From assembly GCF_003966225.1 (NCBI RefSeq), contig NZ_RXNU01000006.1:294142-358141 (forward strand): a stretch of 64,000 bases of DNA. The letters are read 5' to 3'. This DNA comes from Shewanella canadensis. GTDB lineage: Bacteria; Pseudomonadota; Gammaproteobacteria; Enterobacterales; Shewanellaceae. A program made the translations under genes and the position numbers. Positions 38,471 to 47,623 of the stretch are shown here, in pieces. The notes below the pieces were generated by a model. It had not been told where the DNA came from. It saw only the letters and a list, made by a program, of their open reading frames with translations, and made no database searches. The stretch's first letter is position 1. Every line of letters starts with the position of its first letter.

Positions 38471-39724
38471 ACTGTGAGCAAACATCTACCCGATTCTCCC
38501 CCTTATTTATTTCAATCTCGTCATGGCATCTGGTATGCGCGAATAGTCGTACCTGTAGATCTGCGTTCTAGTATTGGCAAGCGCGAGCTGAGAAAGTCAT
38601 TAGCCACTAGAGACCGATTTGAAGCTGCTCGTAAGTCTTGGCTGGTGTTAAGTCAACTTAGATGTGTTGCCGATGGTGATACTCAGGGCACTACTGAGAC
38701 GGTCGATACTCAAGCCTGCACGCAAGAGGCCCCAAGACCTACCAAGGTTTCAGCTCCCACTATTACGACTCAAAGCAACAACAGTCATTCTAAGCTCCCA
38801 AGACTTAGTCAAGTTGTAGAAGAGTTTTGCCAAGAGAAGAGTAAGCAAGGCGCATGGTCACCACACAGTGAACAGGTTAACCGTCAGACCTATAAAGATA
38901 TGATTGCTCTTCTAGGCGATATAGGTCTTGAAAAGTTCACACTGGCTAAGGCATTAGAATACAAACGACACTTCTCATCTAAAGCTGACCTTGCAGTATC
39001 TACTGTCAACAAGCGACTGACCCGAGTCTCTGCACTATTACAGTGGGCAAGTCTTCATTACGGCATTAACAATCCGATGGTAGGCTTAACTATTAAAGTG
39101 TCGGCAAAGGTTAAAGCTTCTAAGGCGCGTGATGCCTTGAGCGAGACCAAAATCAAACAGCTATTTAGGGAAATCCCATCAACAACTGAGCATAAGATGC
39201 CTTATCGTGCATGGTTACCAAGGCTTGCTGCTTATACTGGCGCGAGGCTAGGGGAGTTAGCTCAACTATATATAGATGACTTTACTGTCATTGATGGTTA
39301 TCCCTGCATCCACATTAGAGCGACACATCCAGATCAGTCTATCAAGACCGCGACCAGTGAACGTGTCATCCCTATTCACCCTAAGTTAATCGCTATGGGC
39401 TTCCTTCAGTTTGTTGATAAGCAACAGGCTAGCGGCCATGAGCGACTATTCCCAGAACTTAGGAAGATATCGACTCGTGGTTATTCACATCAGGTCTCTA
39501 AATGGTTCTACACCTTTAAGCCTAAGTTAGGTTGGGGGGAGCGAGACACCTTACATGGCATTCGTCATGCAGTGGCTACTCAGCTTAAGCATAAGGAGTT
39601 TAGCTCGGACATGGTCGCAGGGTTACTAGGGCATTCTCATGGCTCTATAACCTTTGACCGCTATGGTAAAGAGTACAAGATTGAAAACATGTTAAAGCTA
39701 GTTAAGGCTTTGGAGTGGGATTAA
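38450..39724 (+). CDS. int: Tyrosine recombinase/integrase with DUF6538 N-terminus
   Basis: Site-specific recombinase that inserts and excises the island at ffs. Up to 424 residues. The N-terminus (YLFQSRHGIWYARIVVP) fits the DUF6538 domain, then a SAM-like core-binding domain, and the catalytic set: Arg in TGARLGELAQL, HGIRH, and Tyr in SITFDRYGKE. The start is unclear: GTG 38450 lies inside the double repeat, while GTG 38474 would avoid it. Reads into the island from attL. Confidence 0.92.
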   Translation: MVHLVVHTVSKHLPDSPPYLFQSRHGIWYARIVVPVDLRSSIGKRELRKSLATRDRFEAARKSWLVLSQLRCVADGDTQGTTETVDTQACTQEAPRPTKVSAPTITTQSNNSHSKLPRLSQVVEEFCQEKSKQGAWSPHSEQVNRQTYKDMIALLGDIGLEKFTLAKALEYKRHFSSKADLAVSTVNKRLTRVSALLQWASLHYGINNPMVGLTIKVSAKVKASKARDALSETKIKQLFREIPSTTEHKMPYRAWLPRLAAYTGARLGELAQLYIDDFTVIDGYPCIHIRATHPDQSIKTATSERVIPIHPKLIAMGFLQFVDKQQASGHERLFPELRKISTRGYSHQVSKWFYTFKPKLGWGERDTLHGIRHAVATQLKHKEFSSDMVAGLLGHSHGSITFDRYGKEYKIENMLKLVKALEWD

Positions 39725-39926
39725 GGCCTTGCTGTTGTGGTTTAAGTAGCATAGTTAACTTGGGCAAATAATGTGTTTCCCAGGCTAGCTTAAATATGGA
39801 CAGTAGTTCGTTAGAGTTTATGCTCAAAGTCATCTACCTAGGATTAGCTGTAATTGGCCTAAATGAAGTAAACGACTTTGATTTTTGAGAGTATTGATTG
39901 CTGACGCAACAACAAAAATATGATGC
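39725..39926. other. Gap between integrase and HerA genes
   Basis: 202 bases between convergent genes. No terminator hairpin or gene is convincing here. Confidence 0.4.
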
Positions 39927-41603
39927 TTACTTATACCACTCTGACTTAATTGCACTGATATCCAAGTCTTTCCATTCTTCTTTCCAAAGCTGCCAGTAAG
40001 GGATGTCGTTGGAAGAAGGTGCATTTGTACATGGATCAATCTGGACGATTGATGGAAGAATAATTGATTCCCCCACCAACAAAGCTTCACCTTGACGAAA
40101 TGAAGTCATTTTGTCGATTAACGAACCAAGAGAGTCCGGAAGTAACTTCTTCACATATCCTTGGTCAGCAGGATTGGTCAGACGCATTGCAATGAAGTTA
40201 CTACACTGGGAAAAAATTGTTTCTGATATCTCAGATGGACGCTGGCTCGCCAATAGTAGCGTCACTCCGTATTTTCGACCTTCTTTTGCTATTCGCTCAA
40301 TTGAGGCCTTAGACGAACGGTACTTAGAAAGGTCACTGTTCGGGACGTACTTATGCGCTTCCTCATAAACCAGCAAGATGGGAGTATCATTATTGATTTT
40401 TTCATCTGGTTGCTTAGTGCATCTAATGCGTTTATAGATGTATCCATACTCGAACACCAAACGAGATATGAGTGAGACTGTGATGCTTAACACTTCAAAT
40501 GGAACGCCGCTGAGATCAATGACAGTCACGTTCGACTTGTTGCTCGATGAATATCCCAGTAGAGCCTGAAGGGTTTCCTCGAAAGTAACGTCCTTCGATT
40601 TATCACCAAGGAAAAAATCGAGCCTGCTGTCGCTGAGCTTATTTTCCAATCGGTTCACGAAATTAGTAAGTTTCCCAAAGAGACTTCCCTGTGTGAACTT
40701 TGGTTGACCTTTTTTCGCGCCGGACGCATAGACCTCGCCCGAGTCTATGACTTCACTGTTTTTCTCTACAACATATTCAAGTACTTTACGGATATCAAAC
40801 TGAAGGGGGGTGTCTAAGTGAATTTTCTTCTTATCATCCGGCGAACCATTAAATTTTGCTCGACGCTCTCTGATTATTGCTTCCTTGAATATATTCCTTT
40901 GATTGTGATCGTTACCTTCAGTGTCGAGGAAAAACTCTTCCAACTCCTCACTGTTCAGCATCCAATAAGGCAAAACGAGATTGGAGATATCTATGTGGTT
41001 AGCTGAAGGGAAAGCGGATTTATACTCAGAATGAATGTCGAAAATAATCACGTGTGAGTTATTAAGTGAAAAGTCACCATCCTTTTCTGCCACTGCCTTC
41101 TGGATGATACTTGCTAAGGTATGTGACTTGCCAGAGCCGGTGGAACCAACTACAGCGATATGTTTATTAAAGAACTTGTTGCCGTTGACAGGCACGGGAA
41201 CATCCCTATTTGACGCCAGCGTTGCAAAACAGAACCGCTCCACTTCAGGAACCGAATCGCCGTAAATCTTCATAATATCCGTTATAGTTGCTGGCTTGAC
41301 TTCTTTGGGCGGTATTGCGAGTGAATCGCCACCACGTTCGAATTTTCCATCCCTTAGTATGCCTAGCGGGAAAGCTTCGATAATGTGCTCTCGCTTACCG
41401 ACTGCACTGACAGAGATCTGGAAATTCTCAATAATTGCAATAAGGATTGCGTTCTCGTTATCAGCTATCTTTACATAAGAACCGACCTTCAGTGATTCTT
41501 CCGCTATCTTGAAGTCTTCAAGGTCGTCCACGACGATTCGTACTTTATCAGGAAATACGGCGATGACTTGGGCGTTAATTTGTTCTTGTTGTGCGTTTAT
41601 CAT
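39927..41603 (-). CDS. HerA-type hexameric ATPase/translocase (DUF87)
   Basis: 558 residues. An N-terminal HAS-barrel-like beta region (residues about 5-70) precedes a FtsK/HerA RecA-like core with Walker A GSTGSGKS (153-160), Walker B LLVYEEAHKYV and the conserved LLASQRPSEISETI. HerA proteins pump DNA and, in defence modules, form hexamers with a nuclease or Sir2 effector. It starts 17 bp after the nuclease gene, so the pair is one operon. Defence role inferred from the pairing and the island setting. Confidence 0.88.
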   Translation of the reverse strand: MINAQQEQINAQVIAVFPDKVRIVVDDLEDFKIAEESLKVGSYVKIADNENAILIAIIENFQISVSAVGKREHIIEAFPLGILRDGKFERGGDSLAIPPKEVKPATITDIMKIYGDSVPEVERFCFATLASNRDVPVPVNGNKFFNKHIAVVGSTGSGKSHTLASIIQKAVAEKDGDFSLNNSHVIIFDIHSEYKSAFPSANHIDISNLVLPYWMLNSEELEEFFLDTEGNDHNQRNIFKEAIIRERRAKFNGSPDDKKKIHLDTPLQFDIRKVLEYVVEKNSEVIDSGEVYASGAKKGQPKFTQGSLFGKLTNFVNRLENKLSDSRLDFFLGDKSKDVTFEETLQALLGYSSSNKSNVTVIDLSGVPFEVLSITVSLISRLVFEYGYIYKRIRCTKQPDEKINNDTPILLVYEEAHKYVPNSDLSKYRSSKASIERIAKEGRKYGVTLLLASQRPSEISETIFSQCSNFIAMRLTNPADQGYVKKLLPDSLGSLIDKMTSFRQGEALLVGESIILPSIVQIDPCTNAPSSNDIPYWQLWKEEWKDLDISAIKSEWYK

Positions 41604-41620
41604 ACTCTAGTGCCTACTAT

Positions 41621-42844
41621 TTAGATTATGGATTGGATGTCCGATAGCTTTTCAACCTGAATCTTGACATGCCTGATTGCCGGATCTTCGTGATCGAAAT
41701 AGCTGTTGCCTAAATAAAACTGGTAGATGCGTCGGGTTGTAAAGATTGCACCAACAGTTTGCTCGATATTTGGAAGTGTGTTCAGTACCTTAATCTTTAT
41801 CTTATTGCCATATGTGGCCTTCTGTGCGATAGAACGATGGCTGAAGTCCGCTCCTTGAAAATCATGACCATCTATGATCTTAAAATCTTCCAAGATGAGC
41901 TCTGTTTTCAACGCAATGAGTTCGTCACTAGGCACGCCGTGTACATAGATGTATGGACAAAAGGGAGAAGGTTCTCGTGCAGACAGCTTTGCCCATTTTT
42001 TGGAAAGCTGAAAAAAAATATCTTTAAGATCGCTACGGACATAACCGTTTGGGTCCACTTCTATTAAAAAAAATCGCTCATATGGAGATATATTTAACTC
42101 GGTGAAATACTCCTTACGGAGAGCCGAAAGATGAGCCTTCTTACCCTTCTTCTCTATAAACCATTCATTGAATAGGACGGTTGATGTGTTAACCCTTTCT
42201 AGAAACTTCTTTTTGGTGATAGTTCTGTCAGCCGGAACCGATTTGATCGATAGCTGGCGAATAACGGCAAGCGCGTTATTGTAGTAGAAGTATTCTGCGG
42301 CGAATGTTGTGGATACAAAGCTCTTTTGGATAGCATCGAGTATCTCGCGGTATTGTTCATCAAATTCCCTTGCCCAGACGTCTATAGTAAGGCGTTTCAG
42401 GAATTCTTTAAGATCAGCATCAGAAAGACCAAGCTCAGTATGATGGTAGTGCGTAACTTTGGAAGAGCCCCTTCCTTTTGAGTACGTTAGGAAATTATCT
42501 TTCAGAAAAGCAACATCGACACCGTCGTCCAATTTTTCTTGGCCTGAGGCATAATATCCCTTGATAGCGTAGGATACTTTGGGTTTTGTCCCTAGTAAGG
42601 TTTCCCTAAAGTGAGAAACCATGTGCTTTACTGCATCTTTGATTACCGAGTGGTTGTATTCCGTCTTCGCATAATACTTGCACTGCGTAGCTGTAACTTC
42701 AGTCGCAGTTCGGATGTCTATATCCTCAATGCACTCTACCTCAACGGAGTCATCTAGTGACTCCAATTGCAAGATGCTAAGGATAGATAGATCGAATTGG
42801 TAAAAATACCCTCGTATAGTGTCAACAGCACTTCTATTGCTCAT
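41621..42844 (-). CDS. Predicted PD-(D/E)xK nuclease, DUF4297/Cap4-like, partner of HerA
   Basis: 407 residues. The N-terminus has the pattern seen in DUF4297/Cap4 nucleases: RGYFYQ (residues 11-16), then acidic ECIEDIDI (37-44) and QCKYY (54-58), which supply the D/E and QxK catalytic residues. The rest (about 150-407) has no domain I recognise and may contact HerA or sense the trigger. It is the first gene of a two-gene operon with the HerA ATPase; ATG 42844 follows AGGA. Similar nuclease-HerA pairs are known anti-phage systems. I cannot tell whether this C-terminal half is new. Confidence 0.7.
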   Translation of the reverse strand: MSNRSAVDTIRGYFYQFDLSILSILQLESLDDSVEVECIEDIDIRTATEVTATQCKYYAKTEYNHSVIKDAVKHMVSHFRETLLGTKPKVSYAIKGYYASGQEKLDDGVDVAFLKDNFLTYSKGRGSSKVTHYHHTELGLSDADLKEFLKRLTIDVWAREFDEQYREILDAIQKSFVSTTFAAEYFYYNNALAVIRQLSIKSVPADRTITKKKFLERVNTSTVLFNEWFIEKKGKKAHLSALRKEYFTELNISPYERFFLIEVDPNGYVRSDLKDIFFQLSKKWAKLSAREPSPFCPYIYVHGVPSDELIALKTELILEDFKIIDGHDFQGADFSHRSIAQKATYGNKIKIKVLNTLPNIEQTVGAIFTTRRIYQFYLGNSYFDHEDPAIRHVKIQVEKLSDIQSII

Positions 42845-43191
42845 CTTTCGTCCTACGCTAAAATCAGTGGAGCCAGAGTAAACTTTTTAAGAGAGTTGAT
42901 TGGCTTCTTCTTCCCTAAATGGCGTGCTCGATGATTGAGTTCGAGTTTGCCCAACTCTGTCCTTAGGTGGTCATACTTTAATGTCATTTACAGGTTAAAT
43001 TCAATGCGTTACTTCACATTTCTTTGTTGATTTTTTGTGTGAAATTAACAACTCGTATTGATGTGCAACCAACGCGGCTCAAGCAAACACTAAAACATGC
43101 TAAACCCTCATTACAAAAGCCAACAAACTTTGGGGCATTGCTAAGTTGACCCATATAACTTAATTGGACAGAAGCTTCTTGTTAAGCTTTT
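42845..43191. other. Promoter region of the nuclease-HerA operon; no intact gene
   Basis: 347 bases upstream of the nuclease gene and downstream of the Abi-C remnant. The left part must hold the operon promoter, which I cannot place with confidence. No gene is supported. Confidence 0.4.
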
Positions 43192-43382
43192 CTTTGCAGG
43201 ATTTCCAAAATAAATGCAATCAAAGTATGGGCCGCATTCATAGTCAACCGCACTTGTTCTCTTACTATGCAAGGAGGATTAGATCCAAGAGCATATGCAG
43301 AGCCTATATGAGATCTGAATGCTCCGATACCATCAATGATCGATGTTATGAACTCCTTTTTAATGCAAACTATTAATTGATA
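43192..43382 (-). pseudogene. Abi-C (abortive infection) C-terminal domain remnant
   Basis: Directly after, and in frame with, the stop of the GIY-YIG-like gene, the minus strand reads ITSIIDGIGAFRSHIGSAYA and then RLTMNAAHTLIAFILEIL before a stop. This resembles the C-terminal region of abortive infection family proteins (pattern SIxxGxGxLRxxxGxAxG...LxVNAAxTLxxFLxE). No start codon or N-terminal part is present, so it is a decayed fragment. Confidence 0.6.
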
Positions 43383-44513
43383 TTACTCGACTCTCGTGTA
43401 AGTTTGCCCGTCTAAAACTCGTAGCACTTGCCCTACATCCTTTGCACCTATGCGACTATAAATGTCTTCTGCCGTATATTCATTGGCGAGTTGACGGATT
43501 GCGCGAACCTGCTCCGCCGACAACCGACCATCTTGGCCGCAGATCTGTGCTATCGCCCAATCATTATCTCGCCATTTCTCAGCAACCCATGGCGCTGGTA
43601 AACCTTTACGAGGGTGCTTTTTAAACCATGTATTCAGAATTGGATCTCGCTCATCCGGTATTGGCACAACCGATTTAGCAATTAGCCCATTTTCCCGTAG
43701 GTATCGTAGCCCCGATTTACCCCCTGGGATCATATTGAGTCGGCGTTCATCCAGCCAGTGACCTTCAACCAAAAACTCTTCTGCTTCATACAATGCATCG
43801 ATGCTATCTGTTATGCCCATCACCTTATGATTCAAATAAGAGATACCGCCATTCTGACTCTCTTCCCGAAATTTCCGATGAAATAGCAAGGGACTACCAT
43901 TTTTGATAGCTCTCTGATGTTCGGACCAACGCTTCTGCCAATTCCGCGTCGTAACACCAACATAAAAGTATCCGTCGTTTGGGTATGAATTACCGCGCCC
44001 GAAGATATGTTGGTACAGCACATAGGATGTTAAAGGGGAATGTTGAGGTGATAACAAGTAGTGTGCAGGAATGGTAAACAATAAACTTGGCCGAATAATT
44101 TTACTTTCATCTATCGATGACCTCCCCTTACGAGTCGCATCTATAAGCAGTGTATCTGTGACTAAATCAACGCTAATTAAAGGCACCATGACAAGTTCAT
44201 CATCTTCAAGCACTTTGCCTGACTCGAACTCAGTTTGTGCCGAAACTGTACGGTGGCCTTTCTGCAAACATTCAAACTTGGCAATAACACCAGGAGCGTC
44301 CCCTACAAAGTTGAGTTTTAAAACAGGAATACATTGATCACGCTTACACCTAATGACACCCTCAGGTTTTCTTGCTGCACTAAACCAAAAATTGCCGTAG
44401 TCAGTCTTAATGAATCGATTAAGCAGTCTTTCTACTTCTTTATGACGCTTAACCAGTGCTTTAGGAGCTAAATGTTCCCACCATAGTTTGTTAATCTTCG
44501 CGCTTCCTTGCAT
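43383..44513 (-). CDS. GIY-YIG-like protein of unknown function
   Basis: 376 residues from ATG 44513, which has AAGGTGG at good distance. Around residues 190-215 the sequence GYFYVGVTTRNWQKRWSEHQ matches the GIY-YIG nuclease core (Y-V-G before an Arg about 9 residues on), with an Asn-Pro-type variation I cannot align by eye. The N-terminal part shows no known domain; the C-terminal region near LSAEQVRAIRQLANEY resembles a small DNA-binding helical segment found in homing enzymes. Upstream is a degenerate group II intron. A nuclease role is plausible, unproven. Confidence 0.55.
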   Translation of the reverse strand: MQGSAKINKLWWEHLAPKALVKRHKEVERLLNRFIKTDYGNFWFSAARKPEGVIRCKRDQCIPVLKLNFVGDAPGVIAKFECLQKGHRTVSAQTEFESGKVLEDDELVMVPLISVDLVTDTLLIDATRKGRSSIDESKIIRPSLLFTIPAHYLLSPQHSPLTSYVLYQHIFGRGNSYPNDGYFYVGVTTRNWQKRWSEHQRAIKNGSPLLFHRKFREESQNGGISYLNHKVMGITDSIDALYEAEEFLVEGHWLDERRLNMIPGGKSGLRYLRENGLIAKSVVPIPDERDPILNTWFKKHPRKGLPAPWVAEKWRDNDWAIAQICGQDGRLSAEQVRAIRQLANEYTAEDIYSRIGAKDVGQVLRVLDGQTYTRVE

Positions 44514-44599
44514 GGTTTTACCACCTTGTAGCATTACTAAAATTTGGTCAACTTGGTAGTGCCAGATTTCACATCATAGAGCACTTCTAGCACGGAGTG

Positions 44600-45460
44600 G
44601 TCGGATAAGCGGCACCTGTTGCCAGGTGCTGCTCTCCTAAGAACCGTACGTGCAACTTTCACTGCATACGGCTCAAGCCTCCACTAAGGCGTACTATGTT
44701 ACCCGGTAACCACAGGGGTTACCTTTGCAATACTCACTTGAAGCTTTGATACTTTCTGCTCTGTGACTTTCCTATCAAAGGATTGTCATTGAGCAAAGCA
44801 AGGAGAGGCACTAACTTCATTTGAAGTCATCATTTGCGTTTCTCCATCAACAAAGTTCTTCAAACTTTCTTGCAACGGGAGACCAGCTGGAAGTGGGCTC
44901 ACTTTTGTGCCAGACACAAGGTCTGTATCTGCATCATTACAATGCAACATTAGCTTTCTCCAGCCTCCTTTACCTGCACCACTATCGGCTATCTTCACAG
45001 ATAACTTTCCCAATGGGAGTGATACAGGCTTACCGTGTTCCGTATGTCGCGCAATGTCAGGTTAGATGCCCACTCTAGTGCGGAGAGCTTTACAACCACG
45101 AAAGAGCATTGCCCAATCTCTTTCCTACTCTCGTTGCCATTTTGGCCACAGCGTATAAACCACTTCCGCTGCTTCACGTATAACGCACCTTAGGTGGATT
45201 CACATATGTTCATCATACTGACTCCCTAGCACTTACCCGACTTGTGGTTATCAGGAAGAACGTCCTCTCACGATTCTGTTCCCATTCGGTATAAAACCAA
45301 ATTTCGTTACATTGTCTGGCTCGCTACTTTATTCAGAGCCATAGGGTCATCTGGTGATACAGATGGTTCACTCAAAAGCGGTGAACAGCGCTTCATACGA
45401 CTTCACGTCGCACGAGCATAAACGTGTCCTGCGCATGTGAAAGATACTACTGAGGCTCAC
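44600..45460 (-). mobile_element. Group II intron lacking its reverse transcriptase
   Basis: Reading the minus strand, domain V is unmistakable at 44641-44674: GAGCCGTATGCAGTGAAAGT then TGCACGTACGGTTC, a 34-nt hairpin with the catalytic AGC-type base. Domain VI follows and ends near CTTATCCGAC at 44600. The 5' boundary is set at GTGAGCC (45460), similar to the GUGYG consensus. In domain IV only the first residues of the intron protein remain (MMTSNEVSASPCFAQ, then stop); the rest is deleted. Ends are approximate. Confidence 0.8.
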
Positions 45461-45569
45461 TTTACGCCATATATGGACGAAACTCTCCTGCAATAAAAAG
45501 AATCTTCAATTCAGGGGTTAAAAATCGTTATAAGAAACATAGAGTAAACCTCATCACAAAGGAAAATCT
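45461..45569. other. Flank between the intron and the next gene
   Basis: About 109 bases. This is the presumed upstream exon of the intron and the leader of the gene at 45570. I see no broken reading frame that would show a disrupted gene. Confidence 0.4.
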
Positions 45570-46010
45570 ATGTTTCGAAACCTATTTAAAAAACTGCTGT
45601 CATGGCTTCGGGAGATCTGGAGTCTCTTCAAAGCCATTGACGGTGCAGTATCTAAAGAATCTCAAAGTAAATTTCATAGCTCAAGCAACAAACGTCCTAA
45701 CGCACTAACACCTTCCTCCACTTCCAGCTTAAGTTATCAATCACCTGCTATTCGACATCGTTATGTTGAGCTAGAAGGTTATGCAGAGAACCTGCGTATA
45801 GATAGCAAAGGACGTTATGACCTTAGGCAGCTAGCACGGTTCGCCGAGAACTTCGTGTGGATAGGCCCTGACTCAATTGATGAGTTCATCACTGGTGGTA
45901 TGGATTACGACACAGACTATATCGATGGTCAAAGAGTGCTCTGGCTTGATAAGACAGAATGTATCGAGTGGTCCTATCTGCAGTATTCAGCTTTGTCAGA
46001 CTTGCTCTAG
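45570..46010 (+). CDS. Hypothetical protein, 146 aa
   Basis: Starts ATG after AAAGGAAAATCT. A basic amphipathic N-terminus (MFRNLFKKLLSWLREIWSLF) that could bind a membrane, a Ser-rich linker and a compact acidic C-terminal part (about 75-146) with many Trp and Tyr. No family recognised. Followed after 8 bp by a 75-residue gene, with which it forms an operon. Confidence 0.65.
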   Translation: MFRNLFKKLLSWLREIWSLFKAIDGAVSKESQSKFHSSSNKRPNALTPSSTSSLSYQSPAIRHRYVELEGYAENLRIDSKGRYDLRQLARFAENFVWIGPDSIDEFITGGMDYDTDYIDGQRVLWLDKTECIEWSYLQYSALSDLL

Positions 46011-46018
46011 GGGCCGAT

Positions 46019-46246
46019 ATGAAAATTACTATTCAAACCAATCCTGCAGACGCTGAAAGACGTATTAGCCGAGCAGCTATCAGTAATCCAGATGTGAGCT
46101 TAATTGGTACTCATGTTCACTATAAAGGTAAGCGAGTGGCGAACTATAAAATTGTACCGAAAGGTATTGAAGTCGATGTGACGGATAAGCCCTGGTACAT
46201 TACCGAAGCACTTATCGAATCACGCCTGCGGGCACTCTTTAGTTAA
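46019..46246 (+). CDS. Hypothetical protein, 75 aa
   Basis: Small alpha/beta-looking protein starting MKITIQTNPADAERRISRAA, with GGGG upstream of the ATG. No family recognised. Second gene of a two-gene unit that ends at a terminator. Confidence 0.65.
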   Translation: MKITIQTNPADAERRISRAAISNPDVSLIGTHVHYKGKRVANYKIVPKGIEVDVTDKPWYITEALIESRLRALFS

Positions 46247-46274
46247 ATCTTAGATCTAAACTATTCACACCATC

Positions 46275-46297
46275 AAGGCTCCTTCGGGGGCCTTTTT
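46275..46297 (+). terminator. Terminator before the methyltransferase-like gene
   Basis: AAGGCTCC and GGGGCCTT pair around TTCG (one T-G pair), then a T run. Confidence 0.75.
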
Positions 46298-46316
46298 GCT
46301 ATCTGGAGTTTATGAA

Positions 46317-47096
46317 ATGTCACATTTACAACAAGCCGTTAAGTTAGTTCAAGAAGGCGACAGGTATAGCGGTTATGGTCGGTTCTTTTCGGAGTTCATC
46401 GATGACTGGGCATACCGTCAAACAGGGCTATATGATCCCTCAAAGCCTCTGAGTGAAGCGCAAAGTAAGATTGCCCATCAGTTGTCACATGTCATTCGAA
46501 GTGCCTGGGAAACGTGTCCTGGAGAGGATTTCATTGGGCATGTAATGGAGGAGTGTGGTGGTTCAGGGCACTTGTCGTTCTTTCGTACACCACCAGCTCT
46601 AAGTACGCTTATGGCGAAGATGATGGGCGGTAGTTCTGGGCTAGAGGATTTTGCTGATATTTGTTGCGGAAGCGGGTCGTTGACCTTAGCGCATATCCAT
46701 CAGACCTTCCTTGACGGTGGTGCCAAAGCAGTTGCCCGTTTGAACATCATGGGCGAGGACCTATCGGGCAATAAGATAAAGGTCGCTATGCTGCAAATTG
46801 TGAACTTGCTGGATATTCTCGGTGGTGGCAAGCCGCTATATGTCCACAGTTTGCGATTAAGCGAGGTCAATAGCTTATCTCGGGAACTTGGGGTTGTTCA
46901 GTATGACTTTAGCGGTGCAAATAACCCACGATGCAAGCTAAATGAAAAGCAGAAAGCATTGGTTCATCAAGCGTTGTTAGCAGACATTGATATCGACGTC
47001 ATTAGTGAACGGCTGCGGGTGCCAGTTAACTTGGTGCGAAAGCAAGCCATGCATCAACAGCAACGGATACCCTCTACATTATCTCTGATGACATAG
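46317..47096 (+). CDS. N6-methyltransferase-like protein without a visible catalytic NPPY
   Basis: 259 residues from ATG 46317 (CTGGAG upstream). SAM-binding motif I is clear, FADICCGSGSLTL (112-124), preceded by a HsdM-like FFRTPPALSTLM. The catalytic (D/N)PP(Y/F) motif expected after about 70-90 residues is absent; the nearest text is GANNPRCKLN. The C-terminal part (LLADIDIDVISERLRVPVNL) looks like a helix-turn-helix. It may bind SAM or DNA without methylating. Convergent with the primase operon. Confidence 0.65.
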   Translation: MSHLQQAVKLVQEGDRYSGYGRFFSEFIDDWAYRQTGLYDPSKPLSEAQSKIAHQLSHVIRSAWETCPGEDFIGHVMEECGGSGHLSFFRTPPALSTLMAKMMGGSSGLEDFADICCGSGSLTLAHIHQTFLDGGAKAVARLNIMGEDLSGNKIKVAMLQIVNLLDILGGGKPLYVHSLRLSEVNSLSRELGVVQYDFSGANNPRCKLNEKQKALVHQALLADIDIDVISERLRVPVNLVRKQAMHQQQRIPSTLSLMT

Positions 47097-47164
47097 TGGC
47101 GTGATGCTAGCGAGGTACTTTGTGGATGATAGAGCTGTGTTGAGCCGTTGATTAAATTGGTTAT

Positions 47165-47276
47165 GTAACCGTGTAACCACATCGGTTAAAGATGGGTTAC
47201 ACGGGCACTTAAAAAATAGCAGAATATACTTGATACTTTTGCTGATACCAAAGTAACCAATGTAACCGCCAGTAAC
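47165..47276. repeat. Cluster of GTAACC/GGTTAC motifs with an inverted repeat
   Basis: GTAACC or its complement occurs at 47165, 47173, 47195, 47253 and 47262, and GTAACA at 47272. Within it CCGTGTAACC and GGTTACACGG (47169-47204) form a perfect 10-bp inverted repeat. The same hexamer is repeated in the 5' end of the primase gene (50291-50389). This is the look of iterons or a replication-control region; function inferred. Confidence 0.5.
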
Positions 47277-47283
47277 AGCGACT

Positions 47284-47613
47284 TTAGTCGGGTAGCAATT
47301 CGATAGAACTTAGCACCTTTAACTTACCGAAATATGCATCCATCAATGTGGATGACTGGTCAGGACTCGATTTGTCATCATAAAGAAAGATCCAATTTTC
47401 TTCGGTTGGAGATACTGCCAGCTTTTTTAGCTTTGCAATGTCACTAGGTCGAAGTTTTAACCTTGTGTGCTTTTCGACTTCACTCGTTAAAGTGAGTCTT
47501 TCAGTCGCAAACCCGATAGGGCTATATTCACGATTAAGTACACGAATGCAGTTGCCGCCGAGTAACTCTAAACAATAGGGTAGGGCAACTCTACCTAAAA
47601 GGTGTAGGCTCAT
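47284..47613 (-). CDS. Hypothetical protein, 109 aa
   Basis: From ATG 47613 with a strong AGGAGAG site; begins MSLHLLGRVALPYC. It starts 10 bp after the primase gene, so it is the last gene of that operon. No family recognised; the middle contains a run (TRLKLRPSDIAKLKKLAVSP) that may be helical. The open frame extends upstream into the primase gene but that part is not used. Confidence 0.7.
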   Translation of the reverse strand: MSLHLLGRVALPYCLELLGGNCIRVLNREYSPIGFATERLTLTSEVEKHTRLKLRPSDIAKLKKLAVSPTEENWIFLYDDKSSPDQSSTLMDAYFGKLKVLSSIELLPD

Positions 47614-47623
47614 TTTTACTCTC

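Noticed and set aside
43164..43376. Plus-strand 70-codon frame
   Set aside because: The opposite strand here carries the Abi-C-like text, which explains the open frame.
44786..45013. 75-codon minus-strand frame ending at 44786
   Set aside because: It lies inside the group II intron; only its last residues look like the start of the intron protein.
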